A DNA stretch of 64,000 nucleotides from Kytococcus aerolatus (GTDB lineage Bacteria; Actinomycetota; Actinomycetes; Actinomycetales; Dermatophilaceae): positions 1-64,000 of the forward strand of contig NZ_FYEZ01000004.1 of NCBI RefSeq assembly GCF_900187395.1, given 5' to 3'. Position numbers and translations under genes: made by a program. Below are positions 6,899-16,462 of this stretch, piece after piece; positions within the stretch are counted from its first letter, which is position 1; each line of letters starts with the position of its first letter. The notes under the pieces were generated by a model that saw only the letters and a list, made by a program, of their open reading frames with translations, searched no databases and was not told the origin of the DNA.

Positions 6899-7563
6899 AG
6901 GTCGGCGTCGTCACCTTCCCCGGCTCCCTCGACGACCGCGACGCCGCCCGCGCCATCCGCGTGGCCGGCAGCGAGGCCGTCGCCCTCTGGCACGGCGACT
7001 CCGACCTCGCCGGGGTCGACGCCGTCGTCCTCCCCGGCGGCTTCTCCTACGGCGACTACCTGCGCTGCGGCGCCATCGCCCGCTTCGCCCCGATGATGCA
7101 GCGCGTCGTCGACGCCGCGAACGGTGGGATGCCGGTCCTGGGCATCTGCAACGGCTTCCAGGTGCTCTGCGAGTCCCACCTGCTGCCCGGCGCGCTGATC
7201 CGCAACGACCACCAGAAGTTCGTCTGCCGCGACCAGCGTCTGCGCATCGAGAACGCCTCCACCGCCTGGACCCACCAGTACGAGGAGGGCCAGGAGATCA
7301 CCATCGTCCTGAAGAACGGCGAGGGCGGGTACGTCGCCGACGAGAAGACCCTCGACATGCTCGAGGGCGAGGGACGCGTCGTGGCCCGCTACCTGGACGT
7401 CAACCCGAACGGCTCGATGCGCGACATCGCCGGCATCACCAACGAGCGCGGGAACGTGGTCGGCCTCATGCCCCACCCCGAGCACTGCGTCGAGGAGGGC
7501 TACGGCCCCACCACCGACGGTCTGCCCTTCTTCACCTCCGTCCTGCGGGAGATGGTCCGATGA
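6895..7563 (+). CDS. purQ: FGAM synthase glutaminase subunit PurQ
   Basis: The class I glutamine amidotransferase that releases ammonia for FGAM synthase. The 222-residue length is normal. The nucleophile elbow GICNGFQ places the catalytic Cys at 85, and the His-x-Glu pair is in [10 protein letters not shown] near the C-terminus. The GTG start overlaps purS and the stop overlaps the purL ATG, so purS, purQ and purL form a tightly coupled operon and equal subunit synthesis is likely. Confidence 0.97.
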   Translation: MKVGVVTFPGSLDDRDAARAIRVAGSEAVALWHGDSDLAGVDAVVLPGGFSYGDYLRCGAIARFAPMMQRVVDAANGGMPVLGICNGFQVLCESHLLPGALIRNDHQKFVCRDQRLRIENASTAWTHQYEEGQEITIVLKNGEGGYVADEKTLDMLEGEGRVVARYLDVNPNGSMRDIAGITNERGNVVGLMPHPEHCVEEGYGPTTDGLPFFTSVLREMVR

Positions 7564-9929
7564 GCACTCAGCCCGAGAACACCCCGGCCGACGTGAACGC
7601 CGCCCTCGACACCGTCGAGCAGGCCGCGTCCACGCCCGAGACGGACCAGCCCTTCGCCGAGCTCGGTCTGACCGCCGACGAGTACGAGCGCATCCGCGAG
7701 ATCCTCGGCCGCCGCCCCACCAACGCCGAGCTCGCCATGTACTCGGTGATGTGGTCCGAGCACTGCTCGTACAAGTCCTCCAAGGTCCACCTGCGCCAGT
7801 TCGGCGAGAAGCAGACCGACGAGATGCGCGAGCACCTGCTGGTCGGCATCGGCGAGAACGCCGGCGTGGTCGACATCGGCGACGACTGGGCGGTGACCTT
7901 CAAGGTCGAGTCCCACAACCACCCCTCCTTCGTGGAGCCCTACCAGGGCGCCGCGACCGGTGTCGGCGGCATCGTCCGCGACATCATCTCGATGGGCGCC
8001 CGCCCGATCGCCGTCATGGACGCCCTGCGCTTCGGCGACCCCGAGCACCCGGACACCCTGCGTGTCCTGCCGGGCGTGGTGGCCGGCATCAGCGGTTACG
8101 GCAACTCCCTGGGCCTGCCGAACATCGGCGGCGAGACCCGCTTCGACGCGGTGTACCAGGGCAACCCGCTGGTCAACGCCCTGTGCGTCGGCGCCCTGAA
8201 GAAGGACGACATCCACCTGGCCAACGCCTCCGGCGTGGGCAACAAGGTCGTCCTCTTCGGCGCCCGCACCGGTGGCGACGGCATCGGTGGCGCCTCCGTG
8301 CTGGCCTCCGGCTCCTTCGAGGACGGCGGCCCCTCCAAGCGCCCCAGCGTGCAGGTCGGTGACCCCTTCAGCGAGAAGGTGCTCATCGAGTGCTGCCTGG
8401 AGCTCTACCGCGAGGGCCTCGTGGAGGGCATCCAGGACCTCGGCGCCGCGGGCATCTCCTGCGCCACCTCCGAGCTGGCCTCCAATGGTGACGGCGGCAT
8501 GCACATCGAGCTGACCAGCGTGCTGCTGCGCGACCAGACCCTGAATGCCGGCGAGATCCTCATGTCGGAGTCGCAGGAGCGGATGATGGCCGTGGTCACG
8601 CCGCAGAACGCGGAGGCCTTCGAGGCCGTCATGGCCCGCTACGAGGTCGAGCACTCGTGGCTCGGCGAGGTCACCGACACCGGGCGCCTGGTCATCGACT
8701 GGGACGGCCACACCATCGTCGACGTGGACCCGCGCACCGTGGCCCACGACGGCCCGGTCTACGAGCGTCCCTACGCCCGCCCGGAGTGGCTCGACGCGGT
8801 GCAGGCCGACACCGTCACGGCGGCCGGTCTGGCCCGCCCGCAGACGGCCGAGGACCTGCGCGGCGAGCTGCTGGACCTGCTCGCCAGCCCGAACCTGGCC
8901 GATGTCTCCTGGATCACCGACCAGTACGACCGCTACGTCCAGGGGAACACGGCCGCCGCCATGCCCGACGACGCCGGCGTGGTGCGCGTGGACGAGGAGA
9001 CCGGCCGCGGCGTGGCCCTGAGCACCGACTGCAACAACCGGTTCAGCTACCTGGACCCCTACGCCGGGGCGCAGCACAGCCTGGCCGAGGCCTTCCGCAA
9101 CGTGGCCTCCGCCGGTGCCGCCCCGCGGGCCGTCTCGGACTGCCTGAACTTCGGCTCCCCGGAGGAGCCGGGCACCATGTGGCAGTTCGCCGAGGCCATC
9201 CGGGGCCTGGCCGACGGCTGCGTGGAGCTCGGCATCCCGGTGACCGGCGGCAATGTCTCGCTGTACAACTCCACCGGTGACACGGCGATCCACCCGACCC
9301 CGCTGGTGGCGGTGCTCGGCGTGCTGGACGACGTGGCCCGCCGCATCCCCACCGCCTGGCGGGCCGAGGGCCTGGACCTGCTGCTGGCCGGCACCACCGG
9401 GGACGAGCTCGACGGCTCCGCCTGGGCCGGCCTGCACGGCCACCTCGGCGGCACCCCGCCGCAGGTGGACCTGGCCGCCGAGCGCCGGCTCGCCGAGGTC
9501 CTCGTGGCCGCTGCCGCGCAGGGGCTCGTGGCCGGCTCGCACGATCTGGCCGAGGGTGGCCTGGCCGCCGCCCTGGCTGAGGGCGTGGAGCGGTACGGCG
9601 TCGGTGCGCAGGTGGACCTGGGCGCCCTCGTCGGTGACGACCTGGACGCCACCGCGGCGCTCTTCTCCGAGTCGGGGGCGCGCGTGCTCCTGGCCGTCGA
9701 GCCGGGGCAGCGCGCGGCGCTGGAGGCCCTGCTCGCCGAGCACGAGGTGCCGGTGACCGCTCTCGGCACCACCGGTGGCGACGCGCTGCGCCTCACCACC
9801 GGTGGAGGGGAGGTCGCGCTGACCGTCGCCGAGATCACCGCGGCGCGGGGCACCACCTTCGCCGAGCTCCTGGGTGGCGGGGGCGAGGCCGTGGCCGAGG
9901 CGGAGATCGCCGAGGCGCACGGCCACTGA
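7560..9929 (+). CDS. purL: FGAM synthase large subunit PurL
   Basis: The synthetase subunit that turns FGAR, ATP and ammonia into FGAM. At 789 residues it is the small type that works with PurS and PurQ rather than the fused ~1,300-residue enzyme. Visible motifs are the ATP-binding HCSYKSSK and VESHNHPSF segments, [18 protein letters not shown], and in the second half GGNVSLYN and the SHDLAEGGL loop. The first ~30 residues are an acidic, low-conservation extension. A terminator follows directly. Confidence 0.97.
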   Translation: MSTQPENTPADVNAALDTVEQAASTPETDQPFAELGLTADEYERIREILGRRPTNAELAMYSVMWSEHCSYKSSKVHLRQFGEKQTDEMREHLLVGIGENAGVVDIGDDWAVTFKVESHNHPSFVEPYQGAATGVGGIVRDIISMGARPIAVMDALRFGDPEHPDTLRVLPGVVAGISGYGNSLGLPNIGGETRFDAVYQGNPLVNALCVGALKKDDIHLANASGVGNKVVLFGARTGGDGIGGASVLASGSFEDGGPSKRPSVQVGDPFSEKVLIECCLELYREGLVEGIQDLGAAGISCATSELASNGDGGMHIELTSVLLRDQTLNAGEILMSESQERMMAVVTPQNAEAFEAVMARYEVEHSWLGEVTDTGRLVIDWDGHTIVDVDPRTVAHDGPVYERPYARPEWLDAVQADTVTAAGLARPQTAEDLRGELLDLLASPNLADVSWITDQYDRYVQGNTAAAMPDDAGVVRVDEETGRGVALSTDCNNRFSYLDPYAGAQHSLAEAFRNVASAGAAPRAVSDCLNFGSPEEPGTMWQFAEAIRGLADGCVELGIPVTGGNVSLYNSTGDTAIHPTPLVAVLGVLDDVARRIPTAWRAEGLDLLLAGTTGDELDGSAWAGLHGHLGGTPPQVDLAAERRLAEVLVAAAAQGLVAGSHDLAEGGLAAALAEGVERYGVGAQVDLGALVGDDLDATAALFSESGARVLLAVEPGQRAALEALLAEHEVPVTALGTTGGDALRLTTGGGEVALTVAEITAARGTTFAELLGGGGEAVAEAEIAEAHGH

Positions 9930-9940
9930 GAGCACTGCAC

Positions 9941-9974
9941 GGAGCCCCGTCCCTCCCGCTGGGGGCGGGGCTCC
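9941..9974 (+). terminator. Terminator after purL
   Basis: GGAGCCCCG (9941-9949) pairs with CGGGGCTCC (9966-9974), and the pairing continues inward with G-T wobbles. It lies 12 nt behind the purL stop. Confidence 0.75.
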
Positions 9975-10092
9975 GTCGTGCCCGGCGCTGCTGCCGGGCT
10001 CCCGGCGGGGATGGGGACCCTCGCGGGCTCGTCCTGCGGCGCCCCCGGGTGTCGGTGTCCCTCCGTGCGCACGGATCCAGCACACTGTCCCC

Positions 10093-10542
10093 ATGGACTC
10101 CGACGTCGACCTCTTCGCCCTCCCCGCCGGCATCGACAGCAGTGACATCACCGTCGCCCTCATCATCTGGGTGATCTCCTTCATGGTGACCGCCCTGCCC
10201 AGCCCGAGCGGTGGCAAGGGCCTGAAGGCGCTCGGCAGTGCCGTGAGCATGCTCGTGACCATCGCCTTCGTCGCCTGCGTCGTGTGGGCCGGCTGGACCC
10301 TCGTGCAGAGCGTGACGGACGGTTCGCGCCTCGGTGCGGCGGAGGGCAGCGCGGGCCCGTGGCACACGGTCCAGGAGGCGGTCATGCGGGCCGCCCTGAT
10401 CTTCCCCGCCCTCTTCATCGGCGCCCTGTGGCGGCAGACGGAGCGCTGGCTGGCGCTGGCGGGCCTGCTGGTGGCCGCCGGCGTCGTCGCCTGGCTGCAG
10501 CTGCCCTTCTTCGCCGACCAGCTCGCCGCCTGGCTGCGCTGA
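10093..10542 (+). CDS. Membrane protein, unknown function
   Basis: A 149-residue protein with about four hydrophobic helices (near 20-36, 46-70, 95-113 and 118-136). The first helix is followed by a small polar turn, SPSGGKG. ATG at 10093 is chosen because CACACT, a weak -10 box, lies 6 nt upstream and the longer frame has no good start. No family is recognised. It converges on the aminotransferase gene across a shared terminator. Confidence 0.6.
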   Translation: MDSDVDLFALPAGIDSSDITVALIIWVISFMVTALPSPSGGKGLKALGSAVSMLVTIAFVACVVWAGWTLVQSVTDGSRLGAAEGSAGPWHTVQEAVMRAALIFPALFIGALWRQTERWLALAGLLVAAGVVAWLQLPFFADQLAAWLR

Positions 10543-10557
10543 GCCGTCCGACGCTGG

Positions 10558-10587
10558 ACCCCGGTCACGGATCCCCGTGGCCGGGGT
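10558..10587. terminator. Shared terminator between convergent genes
   Basis: A 13-bp stem (10558-10570 with 10575-10587, one G-T pair) and loop ATCC. It abuts the stop codon of the aminotransferase and serves both converging genes. Confidence 0.65.
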
Positions 10588-11838
10588 TCAGTGCTGTCGG
10601 TAGCTGCTCAGGAAGTTGCCCATCCGCTCCACCGCCACCGAGAGGTCGTCCGGGTGGGGGAGGGTCACCACCCGGAAGTGGTCGCTGGTGGGCAGGTTGA
10701 AGCCCGAGCCGTGGGTGATGAGGATCCGTTCGCTGCGCAGCAGGTCGAGGGCGAACTGCTGGTCGTCCCGGATCTCGTGCACCTCCGGGTCGAGCCGGGG
10801 GAAGGCGTAGAGGGCCCCGGTGGGCTTCACGCAGCTCACCCCGTCGATGGCGTTCAGGCCCTCCCAGGCCACGTCCCGGCTGCGGGTGAGCCGGCCCATC
10901 GGCAGCAGCAGGTCGTCGATGGACTGCCGCCCGCCCAGGGCTGCCTGGATGGCCTGCTGGCCGGGCACGTTGGCGCACAGCCGGGTGGAGGTGAGCAGCT
11001 CGACGCCCTCGAGGAAGCCGGTGGCGTGCTCCCGCGGCCCGGTGATGACCATCCACGCCGAGCGGAAGCCCGCCACCCGGTAGGTCTTGCTCAGCCCGTT
11101 GAGGGTGATGCACAGCAGGTCCGGGGCGAGGGTGGCCAGGTTGGTGGCCACCACGCCGTCGTAGGTGATGCGGTCGTAGATCTCGTCGGCCAGGAGCATC
11201 AGCCCGTGGCGGCGGGCCACGTCGGTGATCGCCCGGAGGGTGTCCTCGCTGTAGACGGCCCCGGTGGGGTTGTTCGGGTTGATGACGACGATCGCCTTCG
11301 TGCGCTCGGTGACCTTGGACTCCAGGTCCTCGACGTCCGGGTTCCAGCCGTCCTCCTCGGCGCAGCGGTAGTGCACCGGGCGGCCGCCGGAGAGGGAGGT
11401 GGCGGCGGTCCACAGCGGGTAGTCCGGGGCCGGGATGAGCACCTCGTCCCCGTCGTCGAGCAGAGCGTTGAGCAGCAGCATGATGAGCTCGGAGACGCCG
11501 TTGCCGAGGTACACGTCGTCGACATCGGCCTCCGGGAATCCCTCGATGTCCTCGTAGCGGTCCACCACCGCCCGCCGGGCCGAGAGGATCCCCTTGGACT
11601 CGGAGTAGCCGTGGGAGTCCGGCAGGGTGGCGATCATGTCGCGCAGGATGTCGCTGGGCGGCGGGAAGTCGAAGGGGGCCGGGTTGCCGATGTTCAGCTT
11701 GAGGATGCGCTCCCCGGTGGCCTCCATGCGCTGTGCCTCGGCGTTGACCGGCCCGCGGATCTCGTAGAGTACGTCGGCGAGCTTGCTGCTCTGGGGCAGC
11801 GAACGGGGAGCAGCGCGGAGCGGTCGCGGGTCGGTCAT
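10588..11838 (-). CDS. alaA: AlaA-type alanine/aromatic aminotransferase
   Basis: A PLP-dependent fold-type I aminotransferase of 416 residues, closely resembling AlaA: LNIGNPAPF, GYSESKG, PAPDYPLWTAA and GLSKTYRVAGFR are all present. The PLP lysine is K251, the Asp/Tyr pair D218/Y221 lies in ADEIYD, and NPNNPTG is at 187-193. It should interconvert pyruvate and alanine with glutamate as donor. The start ATG at 11838 has CACGAT 6 nt upstream, which suggests a leaderless transcript. It is monocistronic and ends in a shared terminator. Confidence 0.92.
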   Translation of the reverse strand: MTDPRPLRAAPRSLPQSSKLADVLYEIRGPVNAEAQRMEATGERILKLNIGNPAPFDFPPPSDILRDMIATLPDSHGYSESKGILSARRAVVDRYEDIEGFPEADVDDVYLGNGVSELIMLLLNALLDDGDEVLIPAPDYPLWTAATSLSGGRPVHYRCAEEDGWNPDVEDLESKVTERTKAIVVINPNNPTGAVYSEDTLRAITDVARRHGLMLLADEIYDRITYDGVVATNLATLAPDLLCITLNGLSKTYRVAGFRSAWMVITGPREHATGFLEGVELLTSTRLCANVPGQQAIQAALGGRQSIDDLLLPMGRLTRSRDVAWEGLNAIDGVSCVKPTGALYAFPRLDPEVHEIRDDQQFALDLLRSERILITHGSGFNLPTSDHFRVVTLPHPDDLSVAVERMGNFLSSYRQH

Positions 11839-11920
11839 CCGACCATCGTGCCACGGTGCGGCTCGCTTTCCCGTCCCTGGGGTGAGGCCCCGGGCCGCTC
11901 AGGGGGCCGATGCTGGGCGC

Positions 11921-12517
11921 ATGAGGACACGGACCGGAGTGATGGTGGCGGCCGCCGTGGCGGCCGCCGTGGTGACGGGGTGCGAGGAGGGCGGTCTGCC
12001 GGGAACGGGGGAACCGGAGGTGTGTGCGATCCCGCCGAACGACCCCTGGGCCGGGCTGGTGCGGGACCAGGTGCAGGCGCTCTCCGTGGGGCCGATGTTC
12101 TCGCCGACCGAGGCGGCCGGGTTCGACGGGATCGCCGTGGTGGAGCTGGACGGCTCCGTCGAGGTGCGGGACTCCACGGCCGTGCTGGACGCCACGGTGG
12201 TGGAGGCGGTACGGGGAGTCCGGGAGGACGATCGGGTCACCCTGCGCTACGACGACCTGGGCGCCACCGGCGACGAGATCTCGCGCGTCCTGCCCGACGG
12301 CCCGGTCCTGGTCTTCTGGGACGAGCACGAGGGCCTGCGCCGAGTGCCGCACGACGGGCTCTGGTACGAGGTGCCGATCATGGGGTGCGACGAGCCGGTC
12401 GGTGCCCGGCTGAGCAACCCGGTCCACGACCTGGGCAGCCCCGAGGGATGGGGCCCGGTCGCCACCCTGCCCGACCTGGTCGCCCGGCTCGAGGGAGGCC
12501 CGGCCACCTCCGGCTGA
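11921..12517 (+). CDS. Lipoprotein, unknown function
   Basis: A 198-residue exported lipoprotein. The signal peptide MRTRTGVMVAAAVAAAVV ends in the lipobox VTG-C at residue 21. The mature protein has two further cysteines (EVCAIP, MGCDEP) and an EVRDSTAVLDATVVEAVRG stretch followed by VTLRYDDLG, typical of small beta-rich actinobacterial lipoproteins that monitor or bind something at the membrane surface. GATGCT lies 6 nt before the ATG. No specific function can be assigned. Confidence 0.7.
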   Translation: MRTRTGVMVAAAVAAAVVTGCEEGGLPGTGEPEVCAIPPNDPWAGLVRDQVQALSVGPMFSPTEAAGFDGIAVVELDGSVEVRDSTAVLDATVVEAVRGVREDDRVTLRYDDLGATGDEISRVLPDGPVLVFWDEHEGLRRVPHDGLWYEVPIMGCDEPVGARLSNPVHDLGSPEGWGPVATLPDLVARLEGGPATSG

Positions 12518-12532
12518 GGCCGCCCCAACGGC

Positions 12533-13261
12533 TCAGATCGTCCGGACGTCGGTGGGGAAGGCCATGCGGACCGTGCGGGCGCGAAGGGCCCCCACCCAGT
12601 CCCGTGCGGCCCCGTCCGGGCCGGCCACGAGGACCACGTTGCCGGGCTGCTTGCCCCGCATCACCTCCCGGGTGGCCACCATCACGAGGGGGCCGCTCCA
12701 GCCCGCCTCGGCCCAGGCGCGCGCCAGCCGACGGGCCCGCGCGAGGCCGGGCGTGTCCGCGAGGTTCATCGTGAGCACGCCCCCGCCGCGCACCACGCGC
12801 CGGCAGTCGGCCGCGAAGTCCGGGGTGAGCAGGTCGGCGGGCACCTCCCCGTCGTCGAAGGCGTCGACGACGACGGCATCGGCGCTGGCGTCCTTGAGGC
12901 CCCGCACCCCGGTCAGCCCGTCCTGCGGCCGCACCCGGATCCGGTGGCCGCGGGGCAGCGGCAGCTCGGCGCGGACCCGCTCGGTGAGCTCGGCGTCGGG
13001 CTCCAGGACGATCTGCGGCGAGCCGGGACGGGTGTGCTGCACCCAGCGGGCCATGGTCAGCCCGGCGCCGCCGACGTGCGTGACGCCCAGCCGTTCGGGG
13101 GCAGGGTGCGCGGCGAGGGTGTCCAGCACCATCGCCAGGTGCTGCACGTACGGGAACTCCAGGTGCTCCGGGTCGTCGAGGTCCACGAAGGACTGGGGCC
13201 GCCCGTCGCGCAGGACCACGGTGCCGCCCCGCTCGCCCGGCTCCAGGGCGAGGCGGCTCAC
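12533..13261 (-). CDS. Spermidine-synthase-like SAM-dependent methyltransferase fold protein
   Basis: A 242-residue protein with the Rossmann core of the spermidine synthase family: VTHVGGAGLTMARW (motif I), a motif-II-like acidic stretch at IVLEPDAELTERV and DAVVVDAFDDGEVP (motif III). The N-terminal tetramerisation strand is short, and a polyamine-site signature is not evident. Many such actinobacterial proteins are annotated as spermidine synthase without proof, so polyamine synthesis is uncertain. The GTG start overlaps the dehydrogenase stop by 4 bp, so the pair is coupled. Confidence 0.75.
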   Translation of the reverse strand: MSRLALEPGERGGTVVLRDGRPQSFVDLDDPEHLEFPYVQHLAMVLDTLAAHPAPERLGVTHVGGAGLTMARWVQHTRPGSPQIVLEPDAELTERVRAELPLPRGHRIRVRPQDGLTGVRGLKDASADAVVVDAFDDGEVPADLLTPDFAADCRRVVRGGGVLTMNLADTPGLARARRLARAWAEAGWSGPLVMVATREVMRGKQPGNVVLVAGPDGAARDWVGALRARTVRMAFPTDVRTI

Positions 13262-14313
13262 GGGCGCAGCATCACCTTGATGGCCCGACGCTCGTCCATG
13301 GCTCGGTAGCCCTCGGAGACGTCCGCCAGCGGCATCACGGCATCGAAGACCCGGCCCGGCTCGATCTGGCCGGCGAGCACCTTGTCGCGCAGCATCTCCG
13401 CATACGCCCGGGCCGGGGCCACGCCGCCGGCGACGTTGAGATTGCGGCGGAACATCAGCTCGACCGGCAGCTCCACGCCGTGGGGCACCCCCACGTAGCC
13501 GACCGTGCCGCCGGGCCGGGTGGAGCGCAGCGCCTGCACCATCGACTCACCGGTACCCACGCACTCCAGCACCCGGTCGGCGCCCTGACCGGCGGTCAGC
13601 TCGCGCACAGCCGCCACGCCCTCGTCACCACGGGCCTCCACGATGTCGGTCGCACCGAACTCGCGCGCCACCCCCTGCCGGGCCTCGTAGCGTGACATGG
13701 CGATGATCCGCTCGGCGCCGAGCTCGCGGGCGGCCAGCACGGCGCTCAGGCCGACCGCACCGTCACCGACGACGGCGACGGTCATGCCCGGCTCCACCCC
13801 GGCCCGGGAGGCGGCGTGCCAGCCGGTGGCCACCACGTCCGAGCAGGTCAGCAGCGAGGCGAGCAGTCGCTCGTCGACCGAGTCGTCGACGCCGTCGACC
13901 GGCACCAGCGTGCCGTCGGCCTGCGGGACGCGCACCGCCTCGCCCTGGCCGCCGTCCACGGGGTGGCCCTCGCGGTCGTCCCCGCCCCAGCCGCCACCGC
14001 GCTCGCAGGAGGTCTGGAAGCCCGACCGGCAGGGGAGGCAGTCGCCGCAGGACCAGACGAAGGGGGCGATGACGAACTGCCCGGGCCGGACGTCGCGGAC
14101 CTCGCTGCCGGTCTCCTCCACGATGCCGACGAACTCGTGCCCGATGCGACGCGGCTCGTTCACCTCGTTCGCGCCCCGGTAGGGCCACAGGTCGGAGCCG
14201 CACACGCAGCTGGCGACGACGCGCACCACGGCGTCGGTGGGGGCGACGACCTGCGGGTCGGGCACCTCCTCGAGGCGGACGTCTCCGGGGGCATGGATCA
14301 CGGTGGCCTTCAT
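13258..14313 (-). CDS. Zinc-dependent alcohol dehydrogenase family protein
   Basis: A medium-chain dehydrogenase of 351 residues. The catalytic-zinc ligand region C-G-S-D-L with downstream GHEFVG is intact, as is the structural-zinc loop with four cysteines ([15 protein letters not shown]). The NAD(P) fold begins [14 protein letters not shown] glycine-rich insert ([11 protein letters not shown]) follows the structural zinc loop. Substrate is unknown; the family includes aldehyde- and glutathione-linked enzymes. The ATG at 14313 is preferred to one 24 nt upstream because the frame [10 protein letters not shown] is the conserved beginning and CAGGAT lies 7 nt before it. Confidence 0.85.
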   Translation of the reverse strand: MKATVIHAPGDVRLEEVPDPQVVAPTDAVVRVVASCVCGSDLWPYRGANEVNEPRRIGHEFVGIVEETGSEVRDVRPGQFVIAPFVWSCGDCLPCRSGFQTSCERGGGWGGDDREGHPVDGGQGEAVRVPQADGTLVPVDGVDDSVDERLLASLLTCSDVVATGWHAASRAGVEPGMTVAVVGDGAVGLSAVLAARELGAERIIAMSRYEARQGVAREFGATDIVEARGDEGVAAVRELTAGQGADRVLECVGTGESMVQALRSTRPGGTVGYVGVPHGVELPVELMFRRNLNVAGGVAPARAYAEMLRDKVLAGQIEPGRVFDAVMPLADVSEGYRAMDERRAIKVMLRP

Positions 14314-14438
14314 ACATGCGATCCTGTCACGCGACATGTACCCCGGGCAGCCGGGACCTGCTGGCCCGCCGGGGGTCGGCGTCCCGCCGGCGGTGGCCGT
14401 GGCCCCCGTCGTTGGCCCGGGAGAGGAAGGATCTCTCC

Positions 14439-15668
14439 ATGCCGTTCCACGTTGGCTCCGAGGTGGGCACGCTCAAGCAGGTCATCGTCCACCGCCCCGG
14501 GCTCGAGATGAGCCGGCTGACCCCCTCGAACTGCGAGCGCTACCTCTTCGACGAGGTGCTCTGGCTCGAGAAGGCGCAGCGCGAGCACGACCAGTTCCGG
14601 GCCGTGATGGAGGACCGGGACGTCGTCGTCCACGAGTTCTCGGACCTGCTGCGCGAGACCCTGGCCGTGCCGGAGGCCAGGTCCTACGTGCTCGACAGCT
14701 CCCTCGACGAGCGGATCGTCGGCCCGCGCGCCGCGGAGGAGCTCCGCGAGGTCTTCCAGGCCATTTCCGACGAGGAGCTGGCCACCTACCTGGTCGGGGG
14801 CCTCACGAAGGGCGAGCTGAACGCCCGCCTCCCGCGCAGCACCAGCCTGTACCTGAACACCCTCACCGACCGGGACATGGTGCTGGCCCCGCTGCCCAAC
14901 CACCTCTTCACGCGCGACACCTCGGCGTGGATGTTCGGCGGTGTTTCGGTGAACTCCATGCACAAGAAGGCCCGCCGCCGCGAGACGGTGCACTTCGAGG
15001 CCATCTACCGCTGGCACCCGCTCTTCGCCGAGGCCGACTTCGCGCGCTGGAACGACGGCCTGGAGAGCGGCCCGGCGACCACTGAGGGCGGCGACATGCT
15101 CGTCATCGGCAACGAGGCGGTGATGATCGGTGTCTCCGAGCGCACCAACCCGCAGGGTGTGGAGCGCGTGGCGCAGAATCTGCTGCGCTCCGGCCAGGCG
15201 AGGACGGTGCTGGCACTGGACATGCCGAAGGCCCGGGCGGTCATGCACCTGGACACGGTGATGACCATGCTCAACCCCACCACCTTCACCCGGTACCAGA
15301 ACCTGCCGCCCATGCAGAGCTGGACCATCCGCGCCGACGGCGAGGGTGCCGAGGCGGGCCTCGAGTTCACCCACAACGCGCCGGAGCGGCTGGACGTGGC
15401 GATCGCCGAGGCCCTCGGGGTCGACCGGATCGAGGTGCTGGCCGCGGACCAGGACGAGCGCTCCGCCGAGCGCGAGCAGTGGGACGACGGCTGCAACGTG
15501 CTCGCCCTGGAGCCGAACGTGGTCGTCGGTTACGAGCGCAACACCACCACGAACGACTACCTGCGCGCGCAGGGCGTCGAGGTGCTCACGATCGACGGCG
15601 GCGAGCTCGGCCGGGGCCGGGGCGGCCCCCGCTGCATGAGCTGCCCCATCGAGCGCGAGGCGCTCTGA
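14439..15668 (+). CDS. arcA: Arginine deiminase
   Basis: Hydrolyses arginine to citrulline and ammonia in the cytosol. The 409-residue length is normal. The catalytic Cys is C399 in GPRCMSCP, and the substrate-binding His/Asp of HLDTVMTM and the NEAVMIG and TRDTSAWM segments are all visible. The start is ATG with AGGAAGG 8 nt upstream. No ornithine carbamoyltransferase, carbamate kinase or arginine/ornithine antiporter gene lies nearby, so the rest of the deiminase pathway must be elsewhere or absent, and an acid-stress or nitrogen role is possible. Confidence 0.95.
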   Translation: MPFHVGSEVGTLKQVIVHRPGLEMSRLTPSNCERYLFDEVLWLEKAQREHDQFRAVMEDRDVVVHEFSDLLRETLAVPEARSYVLDSSLDERIVGPRAAEELREVFQAISDEELATYLVGGLTKGELNARLPRSTSLYLNTLTDRDMVLAPLPNHLFTRDTSAWMFGGVSVNSMHKKARRRETVHFEAIYRWHPLFAEADFARWNDGLESGPATTEGGDMLVIGNEAVMIGVSERTNPQGVERVAQNLLRSGQARTVLALDMPKARAVMHLDTVMTMLNPTTFTRYQNLPPMQSWTIRADGEGAEAGLEFTHNAPERLDVAIAEALGVDRIEVLAADQDERSAEREQWDDGCNVLALEPNVVVGYERNTTTNDYLRAQGVEVLTIDGGELGRGRGGPRCMSCPIEREAL

Positions 15669-15669
15669 G

Positions 15670-16056
15670 GTGGCGCCCCGCCGTCGTACCGACCCGGTCG
15701 CCGGGCAGGCGGCGGTGGGGCAGTGGCTCGCCGCCCGGGGCGCGGGGGAGCAGGTGCCCCGGGCGGTGGCTGCCACGGCGGTGCGCTACACCCTCGAGGA
15801 GCTGGGCGCCCGCGCACCGGGCGGATCGGTGGAGGTGCGGGTGCCCCCCTTCGGGGTGGTGCAGTGCATCGAGGGGACCACGCACCGGCGGGGGACGCCC
15901 CCGGCCGTGGTGGAGATGGCGCCCGAGGTGTGGCTCGAGCTGGCCACCGGGCAGTGCGCCTGGGCCGATGCGGTGGGCGGCGGTGCCGTGCAGGCCTCGG
16001 GTCAGCGGGCCGAGCTCACGGCTCATCTCCCCCTGGTGGCGTCCTCCGGCCCGTGA
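15670..16056 (+). CDS. Sterol-carrier-like (SCP2-type) small protein
   Basis: A 128-residue protein with the bacterial sterol-carrier pattern: VRVPPFGVVQCIEG in the first half and VVEMAPEVWLELATGQCAWADAV in the second. Proteins of this type often sit just upstream of purF in actinobacteria, as here. The GTG start is 1 nt behind the arcA stop, so it may be cotranscribed with arcA. The biochemical role is unknown; a lipid- or cofactor-binding pocket is the family expectation. Confidence 0.7.
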   Translation: MAPRRRTDPVAGQAAVGQWLAARGAGEQVPRAVAATAVRYTLEELGARAPGGSVEVRVPPFGVVQCIEGTTHRRGTPPAVVEMAPEVWLELATGQCAWADAVGGGAVQASGQRAELTAHLPLVASSGP

Positions 16057-16084
16057 GCCGGAGGCCGTCGGGCTGCGCCGGGGC

Positions 16085-16372
16085 TCAGCGGCGGGAGACG
16101 ATCCGGTCGACGACCAGGTAGACGATCCCGCCCAGCGTGAGGCCGGCGGAGCCGAACATGGTGGCGAGGAAGCCGAACTCACGGCCCGCCGACCGGTACG
16201 GGGCGTCCGGGCCGAGCACCGTCACGAGGGCAGCCAGCGCTACACCCAGCAGCGTGCCGAGCACGAGGAAGGGCGTCAGCCGGGCGGAGCGGTGCACGGG
16301 CACCCGGGTGGGCCCGTCGGGGCGGGTGGGGTCATCGGTCGGGACGGGATTCTGCTCGGTCTCGGAGGGCAC
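16085..16372 (-). CDS. Small membrane protein, unknown function
   Basis: A 95-residue protein starting at GTG 16372 (VPSETEQNP). A longer frame to 16492 would run into the divergent purF promoter and begins with improbable proline/arginine-rich sequence. After a polar N-terminus there are two transmembrane helices (about 38-58 and 66-88) and a basic tail DRIVSRR. It lies divergent to purF. No family is recognised. Confidence 0.55.
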   Translation of the reverse strand: MPSETEQNPVPTDDPTRPDGPTRVPVHRSARLTPFLVLGTLLGVALAALVTVLGPDAPYRSAGREFGFLATMFGSAGLTLGGIVYLVVDRIVSRR

Positions 16373-16450
16373 CCGACCCACGGTACGTGTCGGGCTCCTC
16401 GCCCGTGGCCGTGGGCCCGCGGGGTCGGGGGCGGGGGCGGGCTCGTGTGG

Positions 16451-16456
16451 GACAAT
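16451..16456 (+). promoter_or_regulatory. -10 box of purF (leaderless start)
   Basis: GACAAT lies 6 nt before the GTG at 16463. No ribosome site precedes the gene. Confidence 0.5.
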
Positions 16457-16462
16457 CGCGCC

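Noticed and set aside
7500-10568. 1,022-codon reverse-strand frame over purL
   Set aside because: It is the antisense shadow of purL caused by high GC; purL has complete family motifs.
12533-13261. Confident spermidine synthase
   Set aside because: Only the general fold motifs are seen, without a clear polyamine site or a partner decarboxylase.
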